DNA of 64,000 bases from Brachionus sp. 'Tiscar' (GCA_006352455.1 VANL01000080.1:1-64000); one strand, 5' to 3'. Counted from the first letter of the stretch, positions 23,827-34,380 are shown. Notes: generated by a model from the sequence alone, not told the origin. A program made the numbers and translations.

Positions 23827-24256
23827 ATATTGTGAAATTCAAATAAATTGAAAACAAAAATGTTTCCTTTTTAGGTAAATTAAAAACAACTATATGAAAT
23901 ACCTTAATTTAGGGCAAAATACTTTGTTGCAGCTTTTTTGCTTAAAAAAAAATTTTCTCATGTAAAAAAAAGACAAAGAATAAGAGTTAAATATTTTGGT
24001 ATCTTTGTAGCGAGACTATAAAATTATTGTATTGTTCAATGGTTAGACCAAACTTGGAATATGCTGTCAGTGCTAAATGTCCTTATACAAAAGAAGACAT
24101 AAATGAACTTGAGGGAGTTCAACGAGGAGCAACAAAGTTGATTCCAGAAATGCGTAACCTGGATTATCAGCAACGCTTGTTAAGGTTATTTTAATTTATT
24201 TTTATCAAGCAGAAAAGGAAAAAATTTATTTTTGTTTTATTTGAATTTCACAACGC
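23827..24256. mobile_element. Foldback element, family GTATTGTGAAATTC, copy 2, carrying a LINE fragment
   Basis: The left end (gatattgtgaaattcaaata) pairs with the right end (tatttgaatttcacaac), and the pairing continues through aacaaaaat..ttcctttt and its complement. The interior begins like copy 1 (11432-11773), with GTTGCAGCTTTTTTGC. It then contains about 190 bases of LINE-derived coding sequence (24003-24193) that copy 1 lacks. Confidence 0.6.
24003..24193 (+). pseudogene. LINE C-terminal coding fragment inside the foldback element
   Basis: The frame reads LYCSMVRPNLEYAVSAKCPY and continues to LEGVQRGATKLIPEMRNLDY. This is the signature following the reverse transcriptase thumb in Jockey/CR1-type LINEs (VRPHLEYA...LEKVQRRATK). 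The LINE copy at 35375-35878 carries the same domain (LLEKVQQRATRI). It ends in a stop where the foldback right arm begins. Confidence 0.7.
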
Positions 24257-24636
24257 CGAATTCAAATAAGCCAAAAATTTAAAATAGAAAATAATTTTCA
24301 AGTTTTTTATTTAACAAAAATCAATAAGTTTTATTAGAAGATTTAATAAGAATTTAATTTTTACTTTTTTTATTAATAAGTATTTAAAATATTTTTAAAA
24401 AAATTTAGAATTAAACAAAATAATAAATGAGCTGATGAAATCCAAGCCCATTGACTCCATTAGAAAAATTTTGCTGCTCTAGATTGCTTTTGAATTAGAA
24501 AAAAAATGAAATATTGAATAGATTTTTTTCTTAAATTACATGCAGTTATTTCTTACAAGCATCTATTCAAAAAATAAGTCATTATGAAGAAAATTTTGAA
24601 TTAAAATAAAATAAAAATTAACTAATTTTACTGGGC

Positions 24637-25516
24637 ATGGAAAAGATAGTTATAGATTCAAACAATAACAATACTATATTAAAAATAGATCGATCTCAAG
24701 TAGACAAAATAAAAGAAGCAAAAAAAAAAATTAAAATAAGCAATTCTGATTCAAGCATGTCTTTGGATCACGGAAGCAAATACTCATTTCGTTTGTGGAA
24801 TATTCGAATGTCTGATCTAGATTCGGAAGAAAAATATCTTCGCCAAAGAACTTTCAATTTCAAACTAGAAGCAAAATTTTTTCGCTTCAGCGGTTTCAAT
24901 TCATTCTCAGAAACTACTCTGCTATTTTCAAAGAAAAAAGGCCTTGAAATCACCACATATGGTATTTATAAATATTTAAAAAAGTAATGATTTAAGTTTT
25001 TGATTTAGAAGCAAAAAATCAAATAACAATGGTTATTTCGAGTGAAGATATTCTATATTGTGCTTGTGTTTTTCATGGACCAGTTTTCATGCTTTTCATT
25101 AAAATTGGCGATGTTGTTGCTAATACTTTTTATGATGAATTGAAAAATCTAAATTCTTTTGATCTAAAATTTAAAGCTAATTGTAAATTTTTAATTAAAA
25201 AAATTAAATGAATTCATCACGATTTATTTTTAAAGTAATTAATTTGACCAGAATAGCTGTGTTTCTAAAGGCGTCTGAAGTAGAAGTCGGCATCATTAGT
25301 AACAATTTGAAAAGATTTTTTGAGTCCATATCTAGTATTGATGATAAACCGGTAAAACTTGCAAATATAAATAAGAAGAGTAAATTTTAAAATTAATTTA
25401 TTTTTAAGCGTCGATTGGATTTTTTGAATTTGAAAAAATCAAAAGAGCTTTTGATTAGTGAATTTGAAAATGATCAAGAGATTTTGAAAGAAATCTACGA
25501 TTTCATCACCGAATAA
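24637..25516 (+). CDS. Unidentified 240-aa protein, four exons
   Basis: Exons 24637-24961, 25009-25182, 25236-25351 and 25409-25516 join with matching phases and typical 47-57 bp introns, so this is very likely a real gene. The protein starts MEKIVIDSNNNNTILKIDRS. It has a basic N-terminal region, then a beta-rich middle (LLFSKKKGLEITTYEAKNQI, TMVISSEDILYCACVFHG) that resembles a PH-like or similar beta-barrel fold. It ends with an acidic/hydrophobic helix (ELLISEFENDQEILKEIYDF). No signal peptide or membrane segment. I do not recognise the family. Confidence 0.7.
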
Positions 25517-25919
25517 TTGCTTGTTATTTTTTAATCATTATTTCTCTAGTTAGTTACTAATTTTTCTAGTAAATATAACCAATTTTGTTTAAATTAAATC
25601 AAAAATACCAAAATAAATCGTTGAATCCAAAATCAATTTAAAATTTCTTCTATTTAATATAAGCCCAGTCATTAAAATATAATTCTAGACTCAAATTTAA
25701 AAAAAAATTGTCAGTTAAAAGTCCCCTTTAATTTTTTCAAATTTAAGTTAAGTTCCAAAAAAAATGCTTTATTTTATAAAAAAATGGATATTAAAAAAAT
25801 ATTTCCTTATGGGAACATAAAATTGCGACTTCATGTAAAAATTAATTGTTTCAGGAAAAATACTATTTATTTTATTAAAAATCACACAAAAAGTTTTTGA
25901 CTAGTTTATATTTTGAACG
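25517..25919. other. AT-rich flank
   Basis: 3' flank of the 240-aa gene. No gene or repeat recognised. Confidence 0.3.
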
Positions 25920-26990
25920 CGAGCAGACCTAACCGGTTCATTTGGCGAACGGTTTTTGTGATCAAATGGTCGAGTTATTCGGCGATCAAAATTCTGCCCG
26001 CAATGATATGCGATCACTTCAATTTGAACGATTATGAGTGGGATCATTCCTTTTACGAACAATCAAAAGAGATGGTCGATCGTTTTGGCTATTAAAAATT
26101 CTCGTAAAAATTTTGTCAAAAAGTTTTTTTAAGTTTCATCAGAATAATTTTTTTTCTAATTTACTTATTAACAAATTAACTAAATATTTAAAAAAAAAAA
26201 AATTTTTTTTAAATATAGTAAGACGGCCTAATTATTTTATGTGTGAACGGGGTGACAACTTTTAAATTAGCTTATAAAATTGTTAATTTTCTAAACTAAT
26301 TTAAAAGCATTGGGATTTTTTTTCTAAAAAAAAGTAATTGAGTGTCCAGAGAATTTAAATAAAAAAACAGCTTGTAGTAAAAAAAAATTGGTCAAAATGG
26401 GTGATTTTCTATCAAATTATGTATTTGGTTTAGGGTTTAAATCCCAGATATTTTAATTTTATTTAAATCACCTTTTTTGCCATTTAATCTAAAATATGTT
26501 CAGCGAATTTGCTAAAGGAAAAATCTTTACATTTTTTTTTTAGACGAACTTTTTAAAGGGGTGAATTTTTGGGCCAATTCGGTTAATAGGGTATCACCTA
26601 ATTAGTGCCAAAATTCACAAAATAAACCTTGAAAATAAGTCATTTAATCCATATTACCTTTTTAAAAAATAGATGGTCACCCCATTAACCCCAGCAGCTA
26701 ACCGGGTGACCCAAAAATTTCGGACTTAATGGGTGATTAAATTTCGCGTTTTCTATTGTTACTGAGTCTTTAGAAAAATTATCAAAAAAATAGGTGACTC
26801 GGTTAGGACGCCTTATTATAAATAAAAAAATTAAAAAAAAGATCAATCTGATGACACTTGAATAAGCTTCTTGACAAAATTTTGTCGAGAATTTTTAATC
26901 GCCAAAAGAATGATCGCACTCATGATCGTTCATATTGAAGTGATCGTATAACTTGACCAGCAGAATTTTGATCGCCAAACGTACAGTCTC
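25920..26990. repeat. Large inverted repeat (about 150-200 bp arms)
   Basis: The left arm (about 25950-26140) and right arm (about 26845-26990) are reverse complements with small indels. Both contain GCGATCAAAATTCTGC, GATCACTTCAAT and TTAAAAATTCTCG. Read outward-to-inward, both arms encode the same peptide pattern (AIKIL..., DHFN-ND-E-DHSF), so the ancestral sequence was probably coding. The right arm extends at 27000-27045 (minus strand) into MFADNTTISNSEKNSET, which resembles a LINE reverse transcriptase FADD box. The centre is occupied by a separate TIR element. Confidence 0.6.
26217..26819. mobile_element. TIR element at the centre of the inverted repeat
   Basis: The ends read TATAGTAAGACGGCCTAATT at about 26214 and, on the other strand, TATAATAAGGCGTCCTAACC at about 26820. 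Further pairing at GGGGTGAC/GAGTCACC lies inside. A TA (or TATA) target is likely. The interior repeats GGGTGA-type words several times and has no transposase. It is probably a non-autonomous DNA transposon. Confidence 0.55.
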
Positions 26991-27392
26991 TGAGTTCTTT
27001 TCAGAATTACTAATGGTTGTGTTATCTGCAAACATCTTAATACTCCTAATTTAATAGATACAGATTTTGAATTTTCTTACCAAGACGAACTTTTTGTGAC
27101 ATATTTGTAAAATGATTCAAAAGTAAGTAAAATGCTTAGCAGAAGTGAAAGTCAATTAGATAAAAAAATTCAAATTAGTTAATATAAATTCCAATGGTGA
27201 AAAACATCAAAAATCTAACACTGTTTTCTTGGTTTTGCTTAATGGAAAAATTTGTTTCTATTTTAAAAAGTTTTAAAAAATGCTCTAACAAACCAGCAAG
27301 TATTTCTTTCTTAATTTTTATAATTAAAAAATATTTTAGTTTTATTTTATTTACAATAAAAAAACTAATAGAAAATAACACCAAATAATTAA
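26991..27392. other. Intergenic stretch with LINE-like fragment
   Basis: 27000-27045 carries the LINE-like FADN motif on the minus strand described with the inverted repeat. The remainder is AT-rich 3' flank of the membrane protein gene. Confidence 0.35.
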
Positions 27393-28553
27393 GTTTGTTT
27401 GAAACATTTTTATTGAGTTATTTTTTTCGAAAATACCCAAATTATTGTCTAAAATCAATTTAGTTGGTTCATTACAATTCAAAAATTCATTCCAAGCTAT
27501 TTCTAATGTGTTTAATTCATTCAATTTTTCTTGAACTAAGTACGGTTTATAGCCATCTAAATTACATTTTTTACTACCAGATTTATCTCTTAATTCACAA
27601 TTAAAAAAAACTCCGGATTTTTTTGTCGTTGAAGTTATATTGAAAATCAATTTTCGCTCAGAGTATATGCAATCTCGATAAAATTGGGCATTCAATCTGT
27701 CTGAACAATCTTTAATTACATTAATCGAATAAGCATTGTATGTACATAATTTAGAACATTGGGGTTTATTTTTATTTCTATTTGTATAAGAACCGCAATC
27801 TCTAGTGCATGCTTTATATTGGTATATAAAATTTTGTGGTGTTCTTAGTTGACTCAAATTAAATAAAAACCTCGATAAAAAAAATTTATCTTTGGTTAAG
27901 CCATAATTTTTCATAGAATTCATTTCAGAATCACTAAAGACTAAAACTTTAATCCGTTTTTGATCAGGTGTTGAGCTAATGCTTGGCTTTAGGTTAGTTA
28001 TGATCAAAATATTTAAAATTAAATTATTTATCAGTAAGATAAAAAAAAGAATCGGTATTCCTAAAGCAATTAGCTTTTTATATGGTATATTCTTTTGTCT
28101 AAGAAATAAAATGTACCTATTAACAAAAATTGCTCCCAAACTTATTAAAAAAAGAAATCTAAGACCCACTCTTGAATTTATAATTTCTTTCGAAGTAAAA
28201 TTGATGCATGAATAAAATTTGTATGCCATGGGCTCAATTATAGTCAGAATGAGTGGAAACACTAGTGTGTAAATGATCTGTAAATTTCCAGCTTCATCTT
28301 TTAAATAAAGGAAAATGATAAGTACTGTGATGAAAAATAAAATTGTTATACAAAATAGCCCAATAATTGTATAAGCAAGACATAAACTATAAAGAAGATA
28401 TCCATTGTAAGATAATGTGTGTAGATACTTGTCTAAGTAAGATGAGTTGTCTGATAAAAGTTTAACATCTAACCCAAAGATGATTATTGATAAAATCAAT
28501 AGCAGAATTCTAGTCGAAATAAAAGAAACTTTATCTAAATTTAATATTGCCAT
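27351..28553 (-). CDS. Orphan multipass membrane protein with Cys-rich region
   Basis: A single long exon. The frame is open from 28649, but the Met at 28553 (MAILNLDKVSF) is the likelier start because upstream codons look like leader sequence; this gives 400 aa. There are about five hydrophobic segments in the first half (RILLLILSIIIFGL, a long double segment with TIIGLFCITILFFITVLIIF, TLVFPLILTI, FLFLISLGAIF, GIPILFFILLINNLIL). A large non-membrane domain follows, with many cysteines (KACTRDCGSYTNRNKNKPQC, SKLCTYN, DCSDRL) and N-glycosylation sequons. The protein ends in a hydrophobic tail (IIWCYFLLVFLL). I do not recognise the family. A surface or secretory-pathway protein is plausible. 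Confidence 0.65.
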   Translation of the reverse strand: MAILNLDKVSFISTRILLLILSIIIFGLDVKLLSDNSSYLDKYLHTLSYNGYLLYSLCLAYTIIGLFCITILFFITVLIIFLYLKDEAGNLQIIYTLVFPLILTIIEPMAYKFYSCINFTSKEIINSRVGLRFLFLISLGAIFVNRYILFLRQKNIPYKKLIALGIPILFFILLINNLILNILIITNLKPSISSTPDQKRIKVLVFSDSEMNSMKNYGLTKDKFFLSRFLFNLSQLRTPQNFIYQYKACTRDCGSYTNRNKNKPQCSKLCTYNAYSINVIKDCSDRLNAQFYRDCIYSERKLIFNITSTTKKSGVFFNCELRDKSGSKKCNLDGYKPYLVQEKLNELNTLEIAWNEFLNCNEPTKLILDNNLGIFEKNNSIKMFQTNLIIWCYFLLVFLL

Positions 28554-29650
28554 TAATATTTTTTTTAGCTTTTTTATTATAAACTGTAAAAAAAAATTAT
28601 AATATAAAATTTTATTTAAGATTTGAAATGCGAGCCTATCAGCTACCAATTTTTTTGATTTTTTGAATTTTTATTTAAAAAATTCCTTTATTATTTAGTT
28701 TTAAAACCAGAAAGGTAAAATTATTCATCAAATTTTTTCAAAAATAAATTAAAAAGCTTAATTAATTTTTTTAAGTAAATTATTTTTTATAATTGTGTAA
28801 TTTTAAATATAATGAAATTACTTGAAAAATAAATGTATTATTTTAATTACAAGTAGAAGATTGCGCTATAATAAAGATATGATTTGGAATTCAGACTGAA
28901 AAAAGAAGATTTTAAAAATTTCTTCTTTTGAAAAACGCTATTTTGGCATTTGCTACTCAATTTTGAATGTCTTCTTGAAATAAAACCTTAAAAATTTACC
29001 TAATTAAACGAGCAAAATTAATCAATTTAATTTAAAAACATAGATGATATAGTTTATTTTTCTTATAATTGAAATTTATTTTAAATTTTAAATCTTAAAC
29101 TAAAAAAATATCTTAGATTTTTAAATCTTTTTTCTATTAAAAAATAAAAAAATCCTTTGTATCGGTTAGTAATAAAAAAAATACTTAATTTGAAATTAAT
29201 TTTTTAAATTAAATTAAATTAAATTAGTTATAATGTAATTTTGAGTAATTTGAAAAATCTTTGTTTATTAGATACGTTAATTATACAATATTTAAGCATA
29301 AGTCGTGATTTACCGAATTCCCTTAATCCAAATACAACTTTGGTCCATGAATTAAATACTACCTATGCATTCATAAAACAATCTTAAATTATACTGCATG
29401 GTCCAAATGCATGTTTTAAATCTTAGGTCTGCATTAAATTATTATTAGTAATAGATGGTATTTAACGCTTGTGACAAAGTTGTATTTCGATTTATGATGC
29501 TGCAAAATTGAACAAGGAAATAAGATAAAATTTAACTTTATTAAATCAAAGAGATAACGAATTTTAATTTTGAATTATATTTTATTAAATTAGCTATTTT
29601 TCTTTTTATTTATCTACAAATGAAAAAATTTTTGAAATTAGATTTTTAAA
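28554..29650. other. AT-rich intergenic stretch
   Basis: No gene or repeat with clear ends. Contains TTAAATTAAATT simple runs around 29210. Confidence 0.3.
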
Positions 29651-30722
29651 TTAATTTTTTTTTTCTGAATTTAAAATTCTATGTTGACGGTATCTTTCGA
29701 ACCATAAAGTATTAGGATCGTTATGATTATCCTCATCATCGGATTCACTACTGCTTGAGACATTATCATTGATGAACTTAAATTTATCACCATTTTTAAA
29801 ATTTGGATACACACTCTTATCATTGAGAATTTCGGCAAATAAGTGCTCTGCTTTTGGCTTCGAGTAAACTCTTACATTAGAATTAGGTACCATATTCTGA
29901 CTAGCTCTCAAATCTATTCGTCTAGTTTCCACCAAATTTCCATCTCTAATATTATGTAATTTAAGATAGTTTTTCAAGTCACTAGTGATTACATCGTCTA
30001 TTTTGCTTTGATTATTGGACAAATTTTCATTTGTTACTTGAGTGCCGGTTTCGTTCCAGGGTAAAGCTCCGGTTTTGAGATTTAATTTGTTTAAAGAAGT
30101 ATCTTCAGAGTATTTTGTTGACAGCTCAGCAAGTTTTTTGATAATATTCTGTTCATCGACAATTGGTGGGATTGTTTTACTTGATGTATTTTTGGGTATT
30201 GATTTTTTAGAACTATTTTTTTCAACTGAATTTAAGAGATCATCTAAAGAATAAAAAAATTTTAAAAAATTATTTAAAATAATACAAAATTTGTAAACCT
30301 ATATTGATTGAATTGAAAATATCCATGTTTAGTTTAGTATTGGTGTTCTCAAAAATATTTTGGGCAATTTTAGCTGCTTGTTCATTCGATTCTTTTGAAT
30401 TCGAGATTAATTTTAAATTTGAAGTTTTTATTGTATTAAAATTTTGAATTTTTAAATTAATATCTTCTACTTCATTTAAATAATTATCGCTTATTGATAT
30501 TTTATCAAATTTAGCAAATTGATCACTAATAAAATCATCATCTTCATTTTTGGTCATCTCATCATTATCGAAATTTTGTAATTTTTCAAAATTAACTTCA
30601 TCATCAAAGTCTGAATCATCTTCGCTTTCTTTGCTTAGATTAATTGAAGGTAATTGATTCTGAAGCTCGTCCCATATTGACTCTAATTTGGACTTGAGTC
30701 CAAATGGCTTTTCATCGGACAT
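29651..30722 (-). CDS. Acidic, mostly disordered protein, 338 aa, unidentified
   Basis: Two exons (30722-30299, 30243-29651) separated by a 55-bp intron with matching phase. The N terminus (MSDEKPFGLKSKLESIWDEL) is followed by a long Asp/Glu/Ser-rich segment (SKESEDDSDFDDEVNFE). The middle contains a predicted helix (IIKKLAELSTKYSED) and the segment VETRRIDLRASQ. Near the C terminus there is a second acidic stretch (SSSSESDDEDNHNDPN) followed by TLWFERYRQHRI. No signal peptide or membrane segment; probably nuclear or cytosolic. No family recognised. Confidence 0.65.
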
Positions 30723-30942
30723 TTTTTTGAAATAAAATCCTAAATATAATTCTCAAGTTTTTTCAATTTTTTAAGTGGCTTTAAAATTGCTATAGAAACG
30801 GAATTTTCAAAATAATAACTAAACATTTAATTTTGTCTGATACTAAACGATTATCATCAATTCATGGGTTAATGTCTTTAATATATTATCAATTAAAATT
30901 TTCTTTTCAAACTATTTAAATTAATTAATTTGTTTAAAATTT
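30723..30942. promoter_or_regulatory. Short upstream flank of the acidic-protein gene
   Basis: Region immediately 5' of the minus-strand start; presumably includes its promoter. No motif is claimed. Confidence 0.25.
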
Positions 30943-31154
30943 TTAACACTCAAAAGACCGGTGTCAATGTTACACTTTTTTTTAGTCCATATATCTAATA
31001 AATGGTCATTTATACTCGCCTTAAACTTTCTGATTTTTTTACTATGAATAAATCATATAAAATAAAATTGGAATTTTGAAAATCTGATAATAGGTTCCTA
31101 ATATATAGGGCATAAAAAAAGGTGCCAAATTGAGACCGGTCATTTGAATTTTAA
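30943..31154. mobile_element. TTAA MITE family 3 (212 bp)
   Basis: Begins TTAACACTCAAAAGACCGGT and ends with the imperfect complement of that (GACCGGTCATTTGAATTTTAA). TTAA is present at both ends. The interior is non-coding. A related copy sits inside the receptor-subunit intron at about 45229. Its CACTCAAA..ACCGG end also resembles the piggyBac-like copies at 10609 and 12934, which suggests a common transposase source. Confidence 0.65.
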
Positions 31155-31270
31155 ATAAACAGCAAATGTAGATTATGAATAAAATTTATTTTATCAAATA
31201 AATTGATTTAAATAAAATCAAAACTAATAAAATTTCATCTTAAAATTAATTCTTGTAATTTTTTGCAATC

Positions 31271-31444
31271 TTAAAACTAGAAAGCCCGGCTGATTTATTT
31301 CAAAAATTTCAAGAATAAAAAATAAAATTTATTTAAAAATTAAAATCTTTACAATTTTATTTTTTAGTTTCTTTGAGTAATTCTTAAAATTTCATAAAAT
31401 TTCAAAAAGGAGTCTAAAAAACTCCTCGGGCTTTCTAGTGTTAA
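31271..31444. mobile_element. TTAA MITE family 1, shorter full copy
   Basis: Starts TTAAAACTAGAAAGCCCGGC and ends CTCGGGCTTTCTAGTGTTAA. It matches the copy at 2128-2351, with internal deletions shortening it to 174 bp and a GGAGTC..GACTCC-type terminal stem. Confidence 0.75.
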
Positions 31445-32007
31445 ATATTTGAATCAAATCACCTCAAAGTCGTCTTATTCTAAAAATTTAATCTAGTTTC
31501 AATAAACGATGTGAATAATCAAGATTTTAAAAATTTAGAATTAAATTAGAAGCTCTTCGTTGAACTTTTTCGGCATCTTTTTAATAAAATGGACACATAG
31601 GTGCAATTTAATACTCCAAGTGAAATCTAACTAAAAAACAATAAAATAGTATGACAATTTCCATTGTGGGGTATTCGAATGATTTTCTGATTATTTTCAT
31701 GATCATTCCTTAGCATTTTCACCGTTTTAATTGTTGGAATGTAGCTAATAACTAAGTTCTTGATTCAATTTTTTTTCATTTCAAAATCTAAAATTAACTC
31801 AAAATTTATATAATTTGTTGTTTATTAACTTTCTAAAAATTTCGTTCATTTTTAACCTTAAAATATTAAAATTAAAACTTGATAGCAAGTCTTTACTAAT
31901 GACTATATAATGATAAGATTGGCTGGGATATTAAAATCATTTCCGAAAACAAGATATATTTTTAAATAATTAAATTTATTTATATCTAAATTTTTAAGAA
32001 GAAAAAT
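31445..32007. other. AT-rich intergenic stretch
   Basis: 3' flank of the 199-aa gene. No gene or repeat recognised. Confidence 0.3.
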
Positions 32008-32799
32008 TTATGGTTTTGAAGCAAGAGTTGTAGTACTAATAAAATTTTGATTAGAACCTTGAAGACCATTTGATTCAATAGGATTAAATTTTTTTGTATC
32101 TCTCAAAACAGTCATGTCACTAAAAGTTAAAAAAAAATAAAAAGAAAAAAAATAAAAATTACAAAAATACTATGGTTTTGTAGCTCCGTATAATCTAAAT
32201 GCTTCTTCATCCAAATTTTCTTTAGGCAAAACATGGGTATCCATGTCTGGTAGCTTAGGAATCTCATTTAATCTGTATTGTCTGGGATCCTGAGCCAACT
32301 AAAAAAAATTCTTAGAATCAAGATTACTAAATTTATTTATATTTTACGGCTTTTAGTTCGTTTAGTTCAGCATTTTCCACATAGTTTGGATCATCTCTAG
32401 GATAAAATTTCGGGACAAACATGTATCGATCCCTGCATTGTTCAACTGGTGGATTGTGGTGAGCATATTTTGTTAAAGTAGTTTCTTAAAAAAAATTATT
32501 TAAATGAGAATTAAAAAAAAATAAAATTACCATTTTTTAATGAAAGCAATGAATGAATTGGGTCAATTCTATAGCTCTGTGAGTATCTGTACTTAGCGTC
32601 ATTTATTTTTGATGTATGTTCAAATTGTAATTTTGGCGCCTTGCCTTCAACACTAAAAACAAATTTTGTTAAATAGAATTTTTTTATTCGTCCAAAACCT
32701 ATAATATTCATTTCCAGGCAATAGATAAGAGCCATTCGGCAAATTACCAGCTAGTTGACTAACTGGATGATAGTTTGCTTTGCTATCAAGGTACGACAT
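32008..32799 (-). CDS. Unidentified 199-aa protein, five exons
   Basis: Exons 32799-32699, 32652-32531, 32484-32348, 32298-32171 and 32119-32008 join with matching phases over 46-51 bp introns. Total coding length is 600 nt including the stop. The protein starts MSYLDSKANYHPVSQLAGNL. It is Tyr/Pro/Asn-rich with short motifs such as RYSQSYRIDPIHSLL, RDRYMFVPKFYPRDDPNY and KPYDMTVLRDTKKFNP. There is no signal peptide, membrane segment or catalytic motif. Proteins with this look (small, Pro/Tyr-rich, no domain) are common among ciliary microtubule inner proteins, but that is only a guess; I do not recognise it. The last exon is joined through a GTATTT donor that overlaps an in-frame TAG. Confidence 0.7.
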
Positions 32800-33861
32800 T
32801 TTAGCTAAATTTTTTTAAATTTCTATTGTTGAGTATTTATTTTTCTAGTTTTTATTGTTAGTTAGAATTTTAATTATTAAAATTGGTTGTTATGGGAAAT
32901 TAAAAATTCGCAATAAATGCCAAGTTGGAAATAATCAGGTTACTTGAATTTAACATTAGTAAACTTTTTCATCAAAACTGCATAATTTTAATTTTCAAAA
33001 ATCAACAAATATTTTTTAAATTATTTGATCAATTATTTACAGCTGATCTTATAATTAATAAATAAGCTCAATTAAATTTTTTATTTGAATTAAATTTTTT
33101 TAAAAGTTTAAAATTTTATCTAGCCTGTAAAAATTTTAATAAAAATTTAAAAAAAATCTTATTTACTAACTTTAATTTTTATTAAGATTAAAGATTTAAA
33201 AATTAAAATGAAATAGAAGCTAACCAAAATTCTATTTTATAATGTTTGTTATAGTATTGACCGAACTGCTGAATTAGAATTGCCTGAATTCTTTTAATTT
33301 TAGTTTCTGAAAAATAAGTTGAGACAAGTGAAAATATAATCCAAAATAGGTCCTTTTAAAGATATATAAAGATTACCTACAGTTTTATGACTTATACCCC
33401 ATTTTTTATTTGACAAGATTTTAATTCAAATTAGCCTTGATTAAATTTAGCGTTCTTTACCTTATTTTATCATTGAACTAAAATTTAACTTAGATTCAAA
33501 ACTAATACCAAAAAATTTGGTTTCGATTTGTTAAATAATTTTATTAGATTCATAGGTTTAGATCCTCTTTCTTCTAATATTTTGAAAAGACTATTGAATA
33601 TGACTTTTCAACTGATATCTTCAGTTTCAACTGGCAAAGTATTTATTGACTTTATTTTTTAGTTTAACGTTTATTTTTATAAATAATAAAAGTAACAAGG
33701 TCGTCAGTTAAGAGTAGTTAGTATTTATTATTTGTTATATTTCTTTTAGGAACTTCATTTATTAATATACTGAACAAAAGTGTACTAATCACTTAATTAG
33801 CTTTGAGATGCATCTGTGTTAATTGAAAATTTCTCACCAAAATGACCATTTACATTTACTT

Positions 33862-34169
33862 TAGTGTTGGGGGCCGATCTAGAGGCCACATGGCCGACCA
33901 GAAAAATAAAATGGTCGAGACTGTGGCCGGCCGGCCACAAAACGGTCCAAAAAAAATGTTTTAGTAAGATGTGTGAAAAAATTAAAAGGCATTAAAAGTA
34001 ACATTTTTTTTTAATCTTAAATTTTAAATTAGTTAATTTTTAAATAATAATATTTTTGATCAATTAAAAAAATTATATTTATTAAATGTCTAAGATATAT
34101 ATAATTTAGAGATTTTTGAAAAATATAAAATATATTTTTAGGTGGCCTCCAGACCGACCCCCAACACTA
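33862..34169. mobile_element. GC-rich TIR element (hAT-like ends), unit 1
   Basis: Starts TAGTGTTGGGGGCCGATCTA and ends in the near-perfect complement (GACCGACCCCCAACACTA). Internal CGGCC-rich segments (GTGGCCGGCCGGCCAC) contrast sharply with the AT-rich surroundings. The TAGTGTTGGG-type end resembles hAT superfamily termini; no 8-bp target duplication was found. No coding capacity. Confidence 0.55.
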
Positions 34170-34216
34170 AAGTAAATGTAAATGGTCATTTTTGTGAGAA
34201 ATTTTCAATTAACACA
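34170..34216 (+). repeat. Inverted fragment of the host LINE between two TIR units
   Basis: These 47 bases read KVNVNGHFCEKFSINT on the plus strand. They are the inverted duplicate of the LINE sequence just outside the other end of unit 1 (33815-33861, minus strand). It is LINE sequence trapped between two copies of the GC-rich element. Confidence 0.7.
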
Positions 34217-34380
34217 ATTTTCAATTTGACCGTTTTGTGGCCGGCCACTCCACGGTCGGTCCTTTTAAAAACGGTCCACAGACGGCCGGCCATTTTACGG
34301 TCTGAAAAACGGCCATTAAATACACGGCCAAATCAGGCCGTTTATACTAGCCGGCCCAAGTTTACCGCGCCCCAACACTA
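34217..34380. mobile_element. GC-rich TIR element, unit 2 (partial)
   Basis: CGGCC-rich sequence (GACCGTTTTGTGGCCGGCCA and further ACGGCC words) ending CGCGCCCCAACACTA, the same terminus as unit 1. The other end is missing. The LINE sequence resumes directly after 34380. Confidence 0.5.

Noticed and set aside
32511..32735. 74-aa frame starting MALIYCLEMNI
   Set aside because: It reads through an intron; splicing gives the five-exon 199-aa gene instead.
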